Shown: positions 1 to 6,379 of the stretch, piece after piece | Position numbering within the stretch: position 1 is the stretch's first letter | How the letters are laid out: each line of letters begins with the position of its first letter | NCBI GenBank assembly: GCA_950075905.1 | Contig: CATMVR010000142.1 | Location: 1 to 9,245 of the forward strand | Reading direction: 5' to 3' | Source of the DNA: an uncultured Persicitalea sp. | GTDB taxonomy: Bacteria > Bacteroidota > Bacteroidia > Cytophagales > Spirosomataceae | Length of the DNA stretch: 9,245 nt | Program-made: the position numbers and the translations under genes | The notes under the pieces: generated by a model | What the model was told of the DNA's origin: nothing | What the model saw: the letters and a program-made list of their open reading frames with translations, nothing else | Databases searched by the model: none

Positions 1-1539
1 GGCATTTTGCGGGGTCCAGCCGCCGGGGACGCCGTCGGCCAGGGTAAAGGTCACTGGGCGGTCTACTATATGGTCGCAGGGAGTCAGAAAGTTTTTATCC
101 AGCGCCGACACGTACACGAAAGGCTTGAAGGTAGAACCCGGCTGCCGGGCTCCCTGCTTTACGTGGTCGTATTTGAAGTACCGGAAATTGATACCTCCCA
201 CCCAGGCTTTCACATGACCATTTCGGGGGTCCATAGACATCATGCCCGTTCGGAGAAAATGTTTATAATACTTGATGGAATCCATAGGACTCATAGTCAC
301 CTCTTTCTCCCCGTCCCAGGAAAACACCTTCATCTTGTAGGGTGTCCGCATGATTTTCCAGGCTTCTTCCTCCCCTACTTCTTTTTTCAAGGCAATGAAA
401 CGGGGAGATACCCGAACGGCTCTTTCCAAAAATCCTTTGATTTCCTTGCCGTTCTCGTCAATCCATGGATTTCGTCCTTTCCAATGCTCAAAAAACAGTT
501 TTTGCTGCTCTTTCATATGCTCCGTCACCGCCTCTTCGGCATATTTCTGCATGCGGGAATCAATGGTTGTGTAAATACGCAGTCCACTGGTATACAGGTC
601 ATAATCGGTGCCGTTGTCATCGTTATACTGTTGTACCCAGTTTTTTAGGTAGCCCCGCATCGACTCCCGGAAGTAGGGAGCCAGCCCAGTGTTATGACTT
701 TCAATGGTAAATTTCAGACTCAGTGGTTTTTCCCGGTAGGCACCATACTTTTCTTCATCGAGAAACTGGTATTTCTTCATCTGATCCAGCACCGTATTAC
801 GTCGATTGAGTGCATTGGTCGGAAAGCGCAACGGGTTGTACAGTGTTGGATTCTGTAGCATTCCTACCAGCAAGGCGGCTTCGTGCACATCCAGGTTCCA
901 GGCATCCTTATTAAAGTAGGTTTTGGCTGCTACCTTAATACCATATGTGTTGTTTCCGAAGGATACCGTATTCAGGTACATCATCAGAATTTCGCGCTTA
1001 GTGTACTTACTTTCCAGTATCACGGCCAGAATCCACTCCTTGGTTTTGGCAATGACCGTGCGTACCAATGGAATACTTCCCAACGCGCCGCGGTATTTTT
1101 CGGAGCGAGTTTCAAACAGGTTTTTGGCCACTTGCTGGGTCAGGGTACTTCCCCCACCCGAGCCGGTGTCCCCGGTCAAAACTCCTTTGGCTACCCGGAA
1201 TAAACTACGCAGATCGATACCGGAGTGCTTCACAAAACGGGCATCTTCGGTAGCAATCAACGCTTCAAGCAACCGCTGCGACACCTGATCGAACTCAACG
1301 GGAGCCCGGTTTTCAAAGAAATACTTACCGATTGACTTGCCATCTTCAGAAATCAGCTCTGAGGCCAGCTCGCTTTTGGGGTTTTCGAGAGTTTTTAGAT
1401 CGGGCATTGGCCCAAACAACCAAAAGAAATTGAAGCTTACAGCAATTATATACATTACGAAAAGTCCCAGAAGCAAAGCGGATGTCCGCCAGAGTCTGAC
1501 AATGCTTTTTCGGTATTTACCAGCCTGCAATTCAAGCAT
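1..1539 (-). CDS. mrcA: Penicillin-binding protein 1A (class A PBP), 3' end cut off by window
   Basis: Bifunctional peptidoglycan synthase of the periplasmic face of the inner membrane: a GT51 glycosyltransferase polymerises lipid II and a transpeptidase cross-links the strands. I read 513 codons without a stop from the ATG at 1537-1539 to the left edge. Residues about 15-42 form a single N-terminal membrane anchor. The GT51 domain follows, with the catalytic motif ATEDARF (Glu98) and the STLTQQVAKNL motif at 131-141. The transpeptidase begins near residue 430 and shows the SxxK motif in PGSTFKP (Ser469, Lys472). The SxN and KTG motifs would lie outside the window. An in-frame TAG two codons upstream makes this ATG the first possible start; no Shine-Dalgarno is visible, as is usual in Bacteroidota. 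It lies 140 bases downstream of sprE on the same strand. The family call is very secure; mrcA versus ponA/pbpA is only a naming choice. Confidence 0.96.
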   Translation of the reverse strand, partial: MLELQAGKYRKSIVRLWRTSALLLGLFVMYIIAVSFNFFWLFGPMPDLKTLENPKSELASELISEDGKSIGKYFFENRAPVEFDQVSQRLLEALIATEDARFVKHSGIDLRSLFRVAKGVLTGDTGSGGGSTLTQQVAKNLFETRSEKYRGALGSIPLVRTVIAKTKEWILAVILESKYTKREILMMYLNTVSFGNNTYGIKVAAKTYFNKDAWNLDVHEAALLVGMLQNPTLYNPLRFPTNALNRRNTVLDQMKKYQFLDEEKYGAYREKPLSLKFTIESHNTGLAPYFRESMRGYLKNWVQQYNDDNGTDYDLYTSGLRIYTTIDSRMQKYAEEAVTEHMKEQQKLFFEHWKGRNPWIDENGKEIKGFLERAVRVSPRFIALKKEVGEEEAWKIMRTPYKMKVFSWDGEKEVTMSPMDSIKYYKHFLRTGMMSMDPRNGHVKAWVGGINFRYFKYDHVKQGARQPGSTFKPFVYVSALDKNFLTPCDHIVDRPVTFTLADGVPGGWTPQNA

Positions 1540-1657
1540 ATACTATTTATTTTTTTTATTGATTAATTAAAACTTAACTGATGGAGGCCAGCCTTTGAAT
1601 ACGGCTCGGCACATCGGCACAGGGCGGGGTTCCTTTCAAAACCAACCGTGCTTTTTA

Positions 1658-1665
1658 CAAAAATA
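1658..1665 (-). promoter_or_regulatory. Possible Bacteroidota -7 box upstream of mrcA
   Basis: On the minus strand the octamer TATTTTTG matches the Bacteroidota -7 consensus TAnnTTTG. It sits just downstream of the sprE stop, about 115 bases before the mrcA start. I see no TTG at the usual -33 distance (19-21 bases upstream), so this may be a chance match in an A/T-rich spacer. If it is inactive, mrcA would be read through from sprE; I see no good terminator hairpin in the 140-base gap to prevent that. Confidence 0.25.
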
Positions 1666-1679
1666 CAAAATTCTGCCCG

Positions 1680-3911
1680 TTAACGCCGGATGGAAGCACG
1701 ACCAGTCATTTCCAACATTTCCTGAACCCTTGGTAGCAGGGGGCTGTCGGCATACAGGCGTATGAATTCGTTGATGGCCTGCAGGTAGAGGTCGCGTCCC
1801 CGGGTTTTTCCGATCAGAAATATACGAAGCAGTGCAAACTTATCGGCCATCGGGCTTCCCTGGTACATGACCAGGGCGCTTTCCACCTGAGCCAGGGCTT
1901 CCTGGTAGCTACCCGTCTCGTAGAGTCGGTAGGCCGACTCATAGGCTTTGGTAGCCGAGCCTGCCGGGATCTGCCCATCGGAGTTCTTTTGAGCTATGGC
2001 GGTCTGACTTACCAATCGGGCATAGGTAGAATTGGGGAACTCCGCCATCAATTTTTCCTTCCACAACGGCCGGTTTTTGTCCTGCTCGTTCAGAGACAAA
2101 TAAATAAGGTAATACAGTTCCTCGCGGTAAGCAGTTTGCGGATATTCATTGAGCAAGCGATTAAACGTAGCCACCGCTTTGGCTGGTTCTTTGAGGTCGA
2201 AACGATAAATTTTGCCCAGTCGGTACAAAGCATCTTCTTCCCGCTTTTGGGAAGATGCCAAGGCTGCCTCGCCAACAGGAATATTCCGGCGGAGCTCATC
2301 CCGGCGCAGGAGCCACTCCTCCGAACCCTTGGTTAACGTAGAAGGGCCCGTTTCCGAAGAAGTTTGAACTCCTTCTACCGTTGACTGGGCTGAATTAGTA
2401 CCCGCTACTGAGTTGGCAAACGAATTATTCTCTTTACTGGACCGGCGCCAGTTATCTTCCAGAGGGCGGTTGCCCCAGATACGTCGAAACTCCACCTTGG
2501 CCTGATTCACCATGGCTGGATCGTACAGCTCCCACCGACGCTCATTCCCAGCCAGAAAGGGCGTACCCACATCGGCCGCACTCGGACGGTTGGCGTTGGC
2601 CAGTGCTTCCTGCGCTTTTTTGAGCAAACGCTGCTTTTCTTCCTCCTCCGACTCGATGATGGCATCCAGCTTCCGGTCAAGGGCCGCCGGATTCATCAGG
2701 GCCAGGGTCTGCAGGCTGTCTTCCCGATTGATAATATTCAGCTGCGTCACAAATTCATCAAGCGCTTTTTTTCTATCCGAAACAATCTTGTATTGTTCAG
2801 CCTCGCGGGGAAGAGATACCAGTGCACTATCGTAGTACGCATTAGCTACCTCATATTTTTCCAGACGATCAAAATTGATCCGGGCCAGCTCAAGATAAGT
2901 ATAGGGTATCTGCCCGGTATTGGCGCCAGCCGCCTGCACTGACTTCCTGAGATACCCCAGTGCCTCAGGGTACCTGCCCTGACGTTCGGCCAGTAGCCCC
3001 ATCGTATAGTAGATCCGATCTTTGAGGTCGGAGTTTTTGCGATCACGAAGCATTTTGTCGAACCCTACGCCGGTCAGATCCACTTTCGGGTTGAGGAGCA
3101 CCTTGTTTTGCAAGGAGTTCATGCCGGCATAAAACGACAGGTCATACGTAGGTTGATTTCGACTCACATCCCGGTAGTGATCTGCCGCCAGTGCAAACTG
3201 CCCGATGCGGTCATAAAGCTGCCCCGCGATGTAATGAAGCCGGGCGGTGGTGTTATTTTTTTTGAGCAGTGGAAACGCCTGCTCCAGAATAGCTACAGCT
3301 GTCAGGTATTCTCCCTGCCGTTGGTGGATGGCCGCCTTGGCCAGGTAAAAGTCCCGGGTAGCCTCTTTGGAAAGCGGTTGCTGACGCAGGTATTCGGCTA
3401 CATTTAGGGCGTTCGAAAAATCACCCTTCTCTGTGTAGGCCCGCATGAGCCAGATCAGGGCCATGTTTTTATCGTCCTCATCGCGGCCATTTGTAAACAC
3501 GTAGCGAAGTGCTTCCACGCCATCGTCGTACTGCCCAAGATATAGCCTTGCTTTGCCAATAAGCGTATAGCTATTGTCGAGCCATTTACTGTTCTGATGC
3601 CGTTCGGCCACAATGGACGCCTTCTTGATGGCGTTTTCCAGCTGGGGCTTCACTTGCAAACCCAGGGTAGAGTCCAGGGGCATCAGAATCGGCAACAGCT
3701 GGTTGTAATTATCCTGGTAGGCCTTGCTCATGGCCCGCTCGGCTGCTTCCAGCTCCGAGCGACCAATGTAGTAGGCGTTATACTTGGCCGTGATATTGTG
3801 AAAGGCCACACTCCCCGGATTGCTGCTGTACTGAGAACACCCCACCAGGATGCCAACAAACAGGACAGCCAGGCAAGCGGGCAGAAAATATGATTGGAAT
3901 CGGATTAGCAC
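1680..3911 (-). CDS. sprE: SprE/PorW-family TPR lipoprotein of the type IX secretion system
   Basis: A 743-residue lipoprotein resembling SprE (Flavobacterium gliding) and PorW (Porphyromonas), which are needed for type IX protein secretion and are thought to act in the periplasm with the PorL/M motor and PorK/N ring. A lipoprotein signal peptide ends in the lipobox LVGC, with Cys25 as the lipidated residue. The family-typical start VAFHNITAKYNAYYIG follows at 35-50. TPR-like helix pairs cover about 110-380, then a Glu/Lys-rich stretch at 418-440, the conserved WGNRPLEDNWR block at 479-489, a low-complexity Ser/Thr/Asn linker at about 490-530, and more TPR helices at 555-735. The start is a GTG: there is no in-frame ATG before the lipobox, and an in-frame TGA lies eight codons upstream. 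It is divergent from atpZ and followed by mrcA. The assignment is by motif recognition, not alignment; a generic TPR lipoprotein is the alternative. Confidence 0.85.
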   Translation of the reverse strand: MLIRFQSYFLPACLAVLFVGILVGCSQYSSNPGSVAFHNITAKYNAYYIGRSELEAAERAMSKAYQDNYNQLLPILMPLDSTLGLQVKPQLENAIKKASIVAERHQNSKWLDNSYTLIGKARLYLGQYDDGVEALRYVFTNGRDEDDKNMALIWLMRAYTEKGDFSNALNVAEYLRQQPLSKEATRDFYLAKAAIHQRQGEYLTAVAILEQAFPLLKKNNTTARLHYIAGQLYDRIGQFALAADHYRDVSRNQPTYDLSFYAGMNSLQNKVLLNPKVDLTGVGFDKMLRDRKNSDLKDRIYYTMGLLAERQGRYPEALGYLRKSVQAAGANTGQIPYTYLELARINFDRLEKYEVANAYYDSALVSLPREAEQYKIVSDRKKALDEFVTQLNIINREDSLQTLALMNPAALDRKLDAIIESEEEEKQRLLKKAQEALANANRPSAADVGTPFLAGNERRWELYDPAMVNQAKVEFRRIWGNRPLEDNWRRSSKENNSFANSVAGTNSAQSTVEGVQTSSETGPSTLTKGSEEWLLRRDELRRNIPVGEAALASSQKREEDALYRLGKIYRFDLKEPAKAVATFNRLLNEYPQTAYREELYYLIYLSLNEQDKNRPLWKEKLMAEFPNSTYARLVSQTAIAQKNSDGQIPAGSATKAYESAYRLYETGSYQEALAQVESALVMYQGSPMADKFALLRIFLIGKTRGRDLYLQAINEFIRLYADSPLLPRVQEMLEMTGRASIRR

Positions 3912-3929
3912 AAACGATATATTTCGTTT
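3912..3929 (-). repeat. Inverted repeat abutting the GTG start of sprE
   Basis: AAACGA (3912-3917) and TCGTTT (3924-3929) form a 6-base-pair inverted repeat around a 6-base A/T centre. Its last base directly precedes the GTG start codon on the minus strand. In the sprE mRNA it could form a small hairpin touching the start codon. It is A/T-rich, so the stem would be weak; an operator or chance are alternatives. Confidence 0.35.
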
Positions 3930-4002
3930 AAATCAGGCATGACGGTTGTATCAGTAAAACGAGGGTTTTGACAAATACGTATCGAATATAGAGCCATTTC
4001 CT

Positions 4003-4010
4003 TAAATTTG
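4003..4010 (+). promoter_or_regulatory. Likely -7 box of the atp operon promoter (before atpZ)
   Basis: TAAATTTG is an exact fit to the Bacteroidota -7 consensus TAnnTTTG, 48 bases before the atpZ start, giving an expected leader of about 40 bases. The -33 element is unclear: a TTGACA lies at 3968-3973, but its spacing is too long for this box. This is the best candidate in the 147-base divergent region between sprE and atpZ. Confidence 0.45.
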
Positions 4011-4058
4011 GAGTAAGTTGAGCAAAAAATTGATTATTCAAATTCCAACCTCCCCCCC

Positions 4059-4292
4059 ATGGATGAGTCAAAATCAGACAAATGGAAAGAAACCAGCCGA
4101 AGAACCAACTCCTACGCCCGTTATTCGGCATTGGCCTTTCAAATGCTGGGAACCATCGTGCTGTTTACCTACGGCGGGTATAAACTCGACGAGTGGCAAC
4201 AGAACAAAATACCTGTTTGGACACTTGTGCTTTCGCTCAGTTCCATCGCGGCCTCCTTATATATGTTTATACGCTCCATTACTAAAGAGTAA
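4059..4292 (+). CDS. atpZ: AtpZ/AtpI-family membrane protein heading the ATP synthase operon
   Basis: A 77-residue protein with two membrane helices (about 22-41 and 53-71), joined by a short loop containing the family motif GGYKLDEW (38-45). The motif, size and position match the AtpZ ('ATPase gene 1') family, which occurs at the head of bacterial F1Fo operons. Members are linked to ATP synthase assembly and, in some species, to Mg2+/Ca2+ transport with AtpI. The N-terminus is short, charged and probably cytoplasmic. The start is the ATG at 4059, directly after a run of seven C residues (4052-4058); there is no Shine-Dalgarno. It is the first gene after a TAnnTTTG box, with 93 bases to the next gene. 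The family call is strong; the exact role is known only by homology. Confidence 0.88.
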   Translation: MDESKSDKWKETSRRTNSYARYSALAFQMLGTIVLFTYGGYKLDEWQQNKIPVWTLVLSLSSIAASLYMFIRSITKE

Positions 4293-4343
4293 TCTCCTTA
4301 TGCCTCTTTTTATCCACAGGGGCTCAAATTGACATATTCTTGC

Positions 4344-4351
4344 TACCTTTG
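4344..4351 (+). promoter_or_regulatory. Likely internal promoter -7 box before the atpI-like gene
   Basis: TACCTTTG, followed by CGG, is a strong match to the Bacteroidota -7 box TAnnTTTG. It lies 34 bases before the ATG at 4386, in the 93-base gap after atpZ. A TTGACA at 4329-4334 precedes it, but the spacing of about 12 bases is short for a -33 element. A transcript from here would carry the atpI-like gene and the Fo genes without atpZ. Confidence 0.45.
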
Positions 4352-4385
4352 CGGCTTCAAAGACCAGGCAGTCCGTGCCGTAGCT

Positions 4386-4748
4386 ATGCTGCAAAGTTTA
4401 ATCCTCACATTCCTTCTTGGAATTGTATTTTTTTTAGCCCGGTATTTCCAGGCAGATGCCTGGTTTCATGACTACTTTGGCTATATGCTGCTGTTTTTTC
4501 TGGCTATTTCCTACCTTATTTTCCGGCTTATGGAATTTGGAATGCGAAATAAGCGCGAAAAATTCGTTGAATTCTATCTTTCAACGGTAGTTATGAGGCT
4601 TTTACTCTGTATTGTTTTTGTGGGGGTTAGCTTTTATCTGGGCATTGGTGACATCCCGGTATTCATCGGCAACTTTTTTGCACTCTATTTATTTTATACA
4701 TTTTTTGAAATATACGGTTTGTATCGTAACTTGCGCCGCGATTCGTAA
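4386..4748 (+). CDS. AtpI-like four-helix membrane protein of the ATP synthase operon
   Basis: A 120-residue, very hydrophobic protein with four predicted membrane helices (about residues 2-20, 27-50, 62-84 and 88-111) and a basic C-terminus ending in RNLRRDS. A gene of this size commonly sits between atpZ and atpB in Bacteroidota and has the same topology as AtpI, the c-ring assembly factor of other bacteria. The role is therefore inferred from position and topology; I see no diagnostic AtpI motif. The frame stays open upstream to a TTG at 4329, but that stretch holds the promoter-like TACCTTTG and encodes a polar, Cys-containing sequence. I chose the ATG at 4386, which begins directly with the first membrane helix. 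It is followed after 21 bases by atpB. Confidence 0.75.
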   Translation: MLQSLILTFLLGIVFFLARYFQADAWFHDYFGYMLLFFLAISYLIFRLMEFGMRNKREKFVEFYLSTVVMRLLLCIVFVGVSFYLGIGDIPVFIGNFFALYLFYTFFEIYGLYRNLRRDS

Positions 4749-4769
4749 AGCCTAGTATTCCTTACTTTT

Positions 4770-5861
4770 ATGTCAACATCCATCCGACGATTTTTACCTG
4801 TCCTTTTTACGGCAATTTGCCTGATAGCGAGCCCTTTGCGGTCATTCGCACAAGACCATTCGGCCGATATACCGGTCACTGAAAACGTTGACGATACGGG
4901 CGACCTGGACGAGCATCGGCTGGCTGAAACCGAAGAAGAGTTCAATATCGGCGAAATGATTATGCACCACATCGCCGACTCACACGAGTGGGAATTTGCG
5001 CACGGTGTCGTCCTACCGCTGCCCGTTATTCTTTACTCGCCCGATCGTGGCCTGGAAGTATTTATGTCTTCCAAGTTTCACAACGAGGGGCACGAGTACA
5101 ACGGGTATCACCTGATTCACGGCGATACGGAGGCAATCGTCCCGGTTGACGAGTCCCGCACGGTGTATGATCTTTCCATCACTAAGAATGTGGCCTCTAT
5201 GATTCTGAGTGCGATCATTTTGATGCTCATTTTTATCAGCGTAGCCAAGGCTTACCAGAATCGTCAGGGCAAAGCCCCCCGGGGATTCCAGTCGGCCATG
5301 GAGGTACTTATTTTGTTTATTCGTGATGAGGTAGTAAAGCCCAACATCGGCCCCAACTACCAGAAGTACCTGCCCTACATGCTGACGCTATTTTTCTTTA
5401 TCCTGGTCAACAACCTACTGGGTCTGCTACCGGGAGCGGCCAACGTAACGGGTAACATTGCCATTACGATGACGCTGGCCGTGATTACGTTCATCATTGT
5501 GCACATCAACTCCAACAAGCACTACTGGGCCCACCTGGTAAAACCCACCGGGGTACCCATTGCGCTGCTGCCTATCATGATTCCGGTGGAAATCGTGGGC
5601 GTATTCATGAAGCCTTTCTCGCTCATGATCCGACTTTTTGCCAACATGACCGCCGGCCACATTATTCTGCTCAGCTTGTTTGGTCTGATCTTTATCTTCA
5701 AGAGCCTGGTTATTGCGCCGGTTATTTCGGCCTTTGCCCTGTTCATGAACTTCATCGAGATCATGGTAGCCTTCATTCAGGCGTTCATCTTCACGCTGCT
5801 GTCGTCGATGTACATCGGGAGCGCCATCGAAGACAACCACGAGGCCGATCATGGTCATTAA
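4770..5861 (+). CDS. atpB: ATP synthase Fo subunit a
   Basis: The 363-residue proton-channel subunit of Fo, which forms the half-channels beside the c-ring. Residues 1-27 are a cleavable signal peptide (cut predicted after Ala27, before Gln28). They are followed by a periplasmic region of about 110 residues, acidic and His-rich, ending near residue 138. Membrane helices then run from about 139 to 350. The essential arginine is Arg288 in the motif LMIRLFANMTAGH, matching E. coli Arg210; Gln337 in FIQAFIF matches Gln252. His297 and Glu330 stand where E. coli has Glu219 and His245, the exchanged pair known from mitochondria. The C-terminus is a His/Asp-rich tail. The protein is longer than the E. 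coli form (271 residues) because of the N-terminal region, which is normal for Bacteroidota. The start ATG fits the signal peptide; no Shine-Dalgarno is seen. atpE follows after 52 bases. Confidence 0.97.
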   Translation: MSTSIRRFLPVLFTAICLIASPLRSFAQDHSADIPVTENVDDTGDLDEHRLAETEEEFNIGEMIMHHIADSHEWEFAHGVVLPLPVILYSPDRGLEVFMSSKFHNEGHEYNGYHLIHGDTEAIVPVDESRTVYDLSITKNVASMILSAIILMLIFISVAKAYQNRQGKAPRGFQSAMEVLILFIRDEVVKPNIGPNYQKYLPYMLTLFFFILVNNLLGLLPGAANVTGNIAITMTLAVITFIIVHINSNKHYWAHLVKPTGVPIALLPIMIPVEIVGVFMKPFSLMIRLFANMTAGHIILLSLFGLIFIFKSLVIAPVISAFALFMNFIEIMVAFIQAFIFTLLSSMYIGSAIEDNHEADHGH

Positions 5862-5913
5862 TTCCCTTTGCAATCTTTTGTTTCAATTAATCTATATCTA
5901 AACAATCTCTTTT

Positions 5914-6177
5914 ATGTTACTTCAAATCTTGCTTCAGGCTGCAGAACAAAGTGGTGCCGGACTGGCAGTATTGGGTGCCGGTATCGGCGCAGGTCTGGCC
6001 GCTATCGGTGCTGGTCTGGGTATTGGCCGTATTGGTGGTAGCGCCATGGAAGGTATCGCTCGTCAGCCAGAAGCTGCCGGTCGTATCCAAACGGCTATGC
6101 TTATCATCGCAGCTCTTATCGAGGCCGTTGCTCTTTTTGCCGCGGTAATCTGTCTGCTTATTTCTTTCAAGTTGTAA
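5914..6177 (+). CDS. atpE: ATP synthase Fo subunit c (c-ring proteolipid)
   Basis: The 87-residue hairpin subunit whose copies form the rotating c-ring. Helix 1 (about 15-42) carries the glycine repeat GAGIGAGLAAIGAGLGIG that packs neighbouring helices. The polar loop contains the conserved RQPE (50-53) that contacts gamma/epsilon. Helix 2 (about 58-84) carries the ion-binding carboxylate Glu70 in LIEAVALFA. The residue after the glutamate is Ala rather than Ser/Thr, and helix 1 lacks the Gln of Na+-type rings, so H+ coupling is expected. The first 12 residues are a short hydrophobic extension. The gene is set apart from atpF by 202 bases containing a terminator-like hairpin, which fits a need for more c than b subunits. 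Confidence 0.97.
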   Translation: MLLQILLQAAEQSGAGLAVLGAGIGAGLAAIGAGLGIGRIGGSAMEGIARQPEAAGRIQTAMLIIAALIEAVALFAAVICLLISFKL

Positions 6178-6242
6178 TCACTTACAACCCGAACGCATGC
6201 TTTGCAAGGCGATAGGTCCTGGAAAGTGTTCAAAAAAATTGA

Positions 6243-6273
6243 CCGTGGGAGCATTAGGCTCCCACGGATTTTT
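6243..6273 (+). terminator. Terminator-like hairpin between atpE and atpF
   Basis: A perfect 10-base-pair G/C-rich stem pairs CCGTGGGAGC (6243-6252) with GCTCCCACGG (6258-6267) around a 5-base loop, followed by ATTTTT. It starts 66 bases after the atpE stop, inside the 202-base gap before atpF. The T-run is short, and A-rich sequence (6232-6238) precedes the stem, so it may act in both directions or only partially. Because atpF and atpH follow without an obvious new promoter, an attenuator or a 3' stabilising stem for the atpE message is more likely than a full stop. Confidence 0.75.
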
Positions 6274-6287
6274 CAAAAGATTGAAAA
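6270..6287 (+). repeat. Second, A/T-rich hairpin directly after the atpE-atpF terminator
   Basis: TTTTCAA (6270-6276) and TTGAAAA (6281-6287) form a 7-base-pair stem with a 4-base loop. The left arm overlaps the T-run of the preceding G/C-rich hairpin, so pairing here would compete for that run and could weaken termination. This is seen only as sequence symmetry. Confidence 0.4.
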
Positions 6288-6299
6288 GTCAAAATTTGC

Positions 6300-6325
6300 T
6301 ACCGGCTTTCAGTATTTAACCGGTA
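6300..6325 (+). repeat. Inverted repeat in the atpF leader
   Basis: TACCGG (6300-6305) and CCGGTA (6320-6325) are a 6-base inverted repeat with a 14-base A/T-rich spacer, 54 bases before the atpF start. It could be a leader stem or a binding site for a dimeric protein. I see no good TAnnTTTG box in the gap; the nearest, AAAATTTG at 6291-6298, fails the first position. Confidence 0.3.
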
Positions 6326-6379
6326 CAGCTACCAAGAAATTTTTACAAAATCTTCATAACTCATAATTTATAAACTCCC

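Noticed and set aside
7..648. Plus-strand open frame of 213 codons at the left edge
   Set aside because: It lies opposite the PBP1A gene, whose catalytic motifs are clear on the minus strand; its translation shows no family-like pattern.
3968..3992. Sigma70-type promoter TTGACA...TATAGA before atpZ
   Set aside because: The spacer is only 13 bases, and E. coli-type -35/-10 elements are not the rule in Bacteroidota; TAAATTTG nearby fits better.
4018..4332. Plus-strand open frame overlapping atpZ in another frame
   Set aside because: Its translation is low-complexity Pro/Ser/Thr-rich, and it overlaps a gene with a clear AtpZ motif.
4329..4385. Upstream extension of the atpI-like gene to a TTG start at 4329
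   Set aside because: The stretch contains the promoter-like TACCTTTG and encodes a polar, Cys-containing sequence unlike the hydrophobic start expected. The ATG at 4386 opens right at the first membrane helix.
5427..5873. Minus-strand open frame of 148 codons opposite atpB
   Set aside because: Its composition (Arg, Asp, His, Gln, Asn-rich) is the antisense image of a hydrophobic membrane gene; no start region or domain supports it.
5914..6177. Na+-coupled c subunit
   Set aside because: The residue after Glu70 is Ala, not Ser/Thr, and helix 1 lacks the Gln of Na+-binding rings; H+ coupling fits better.
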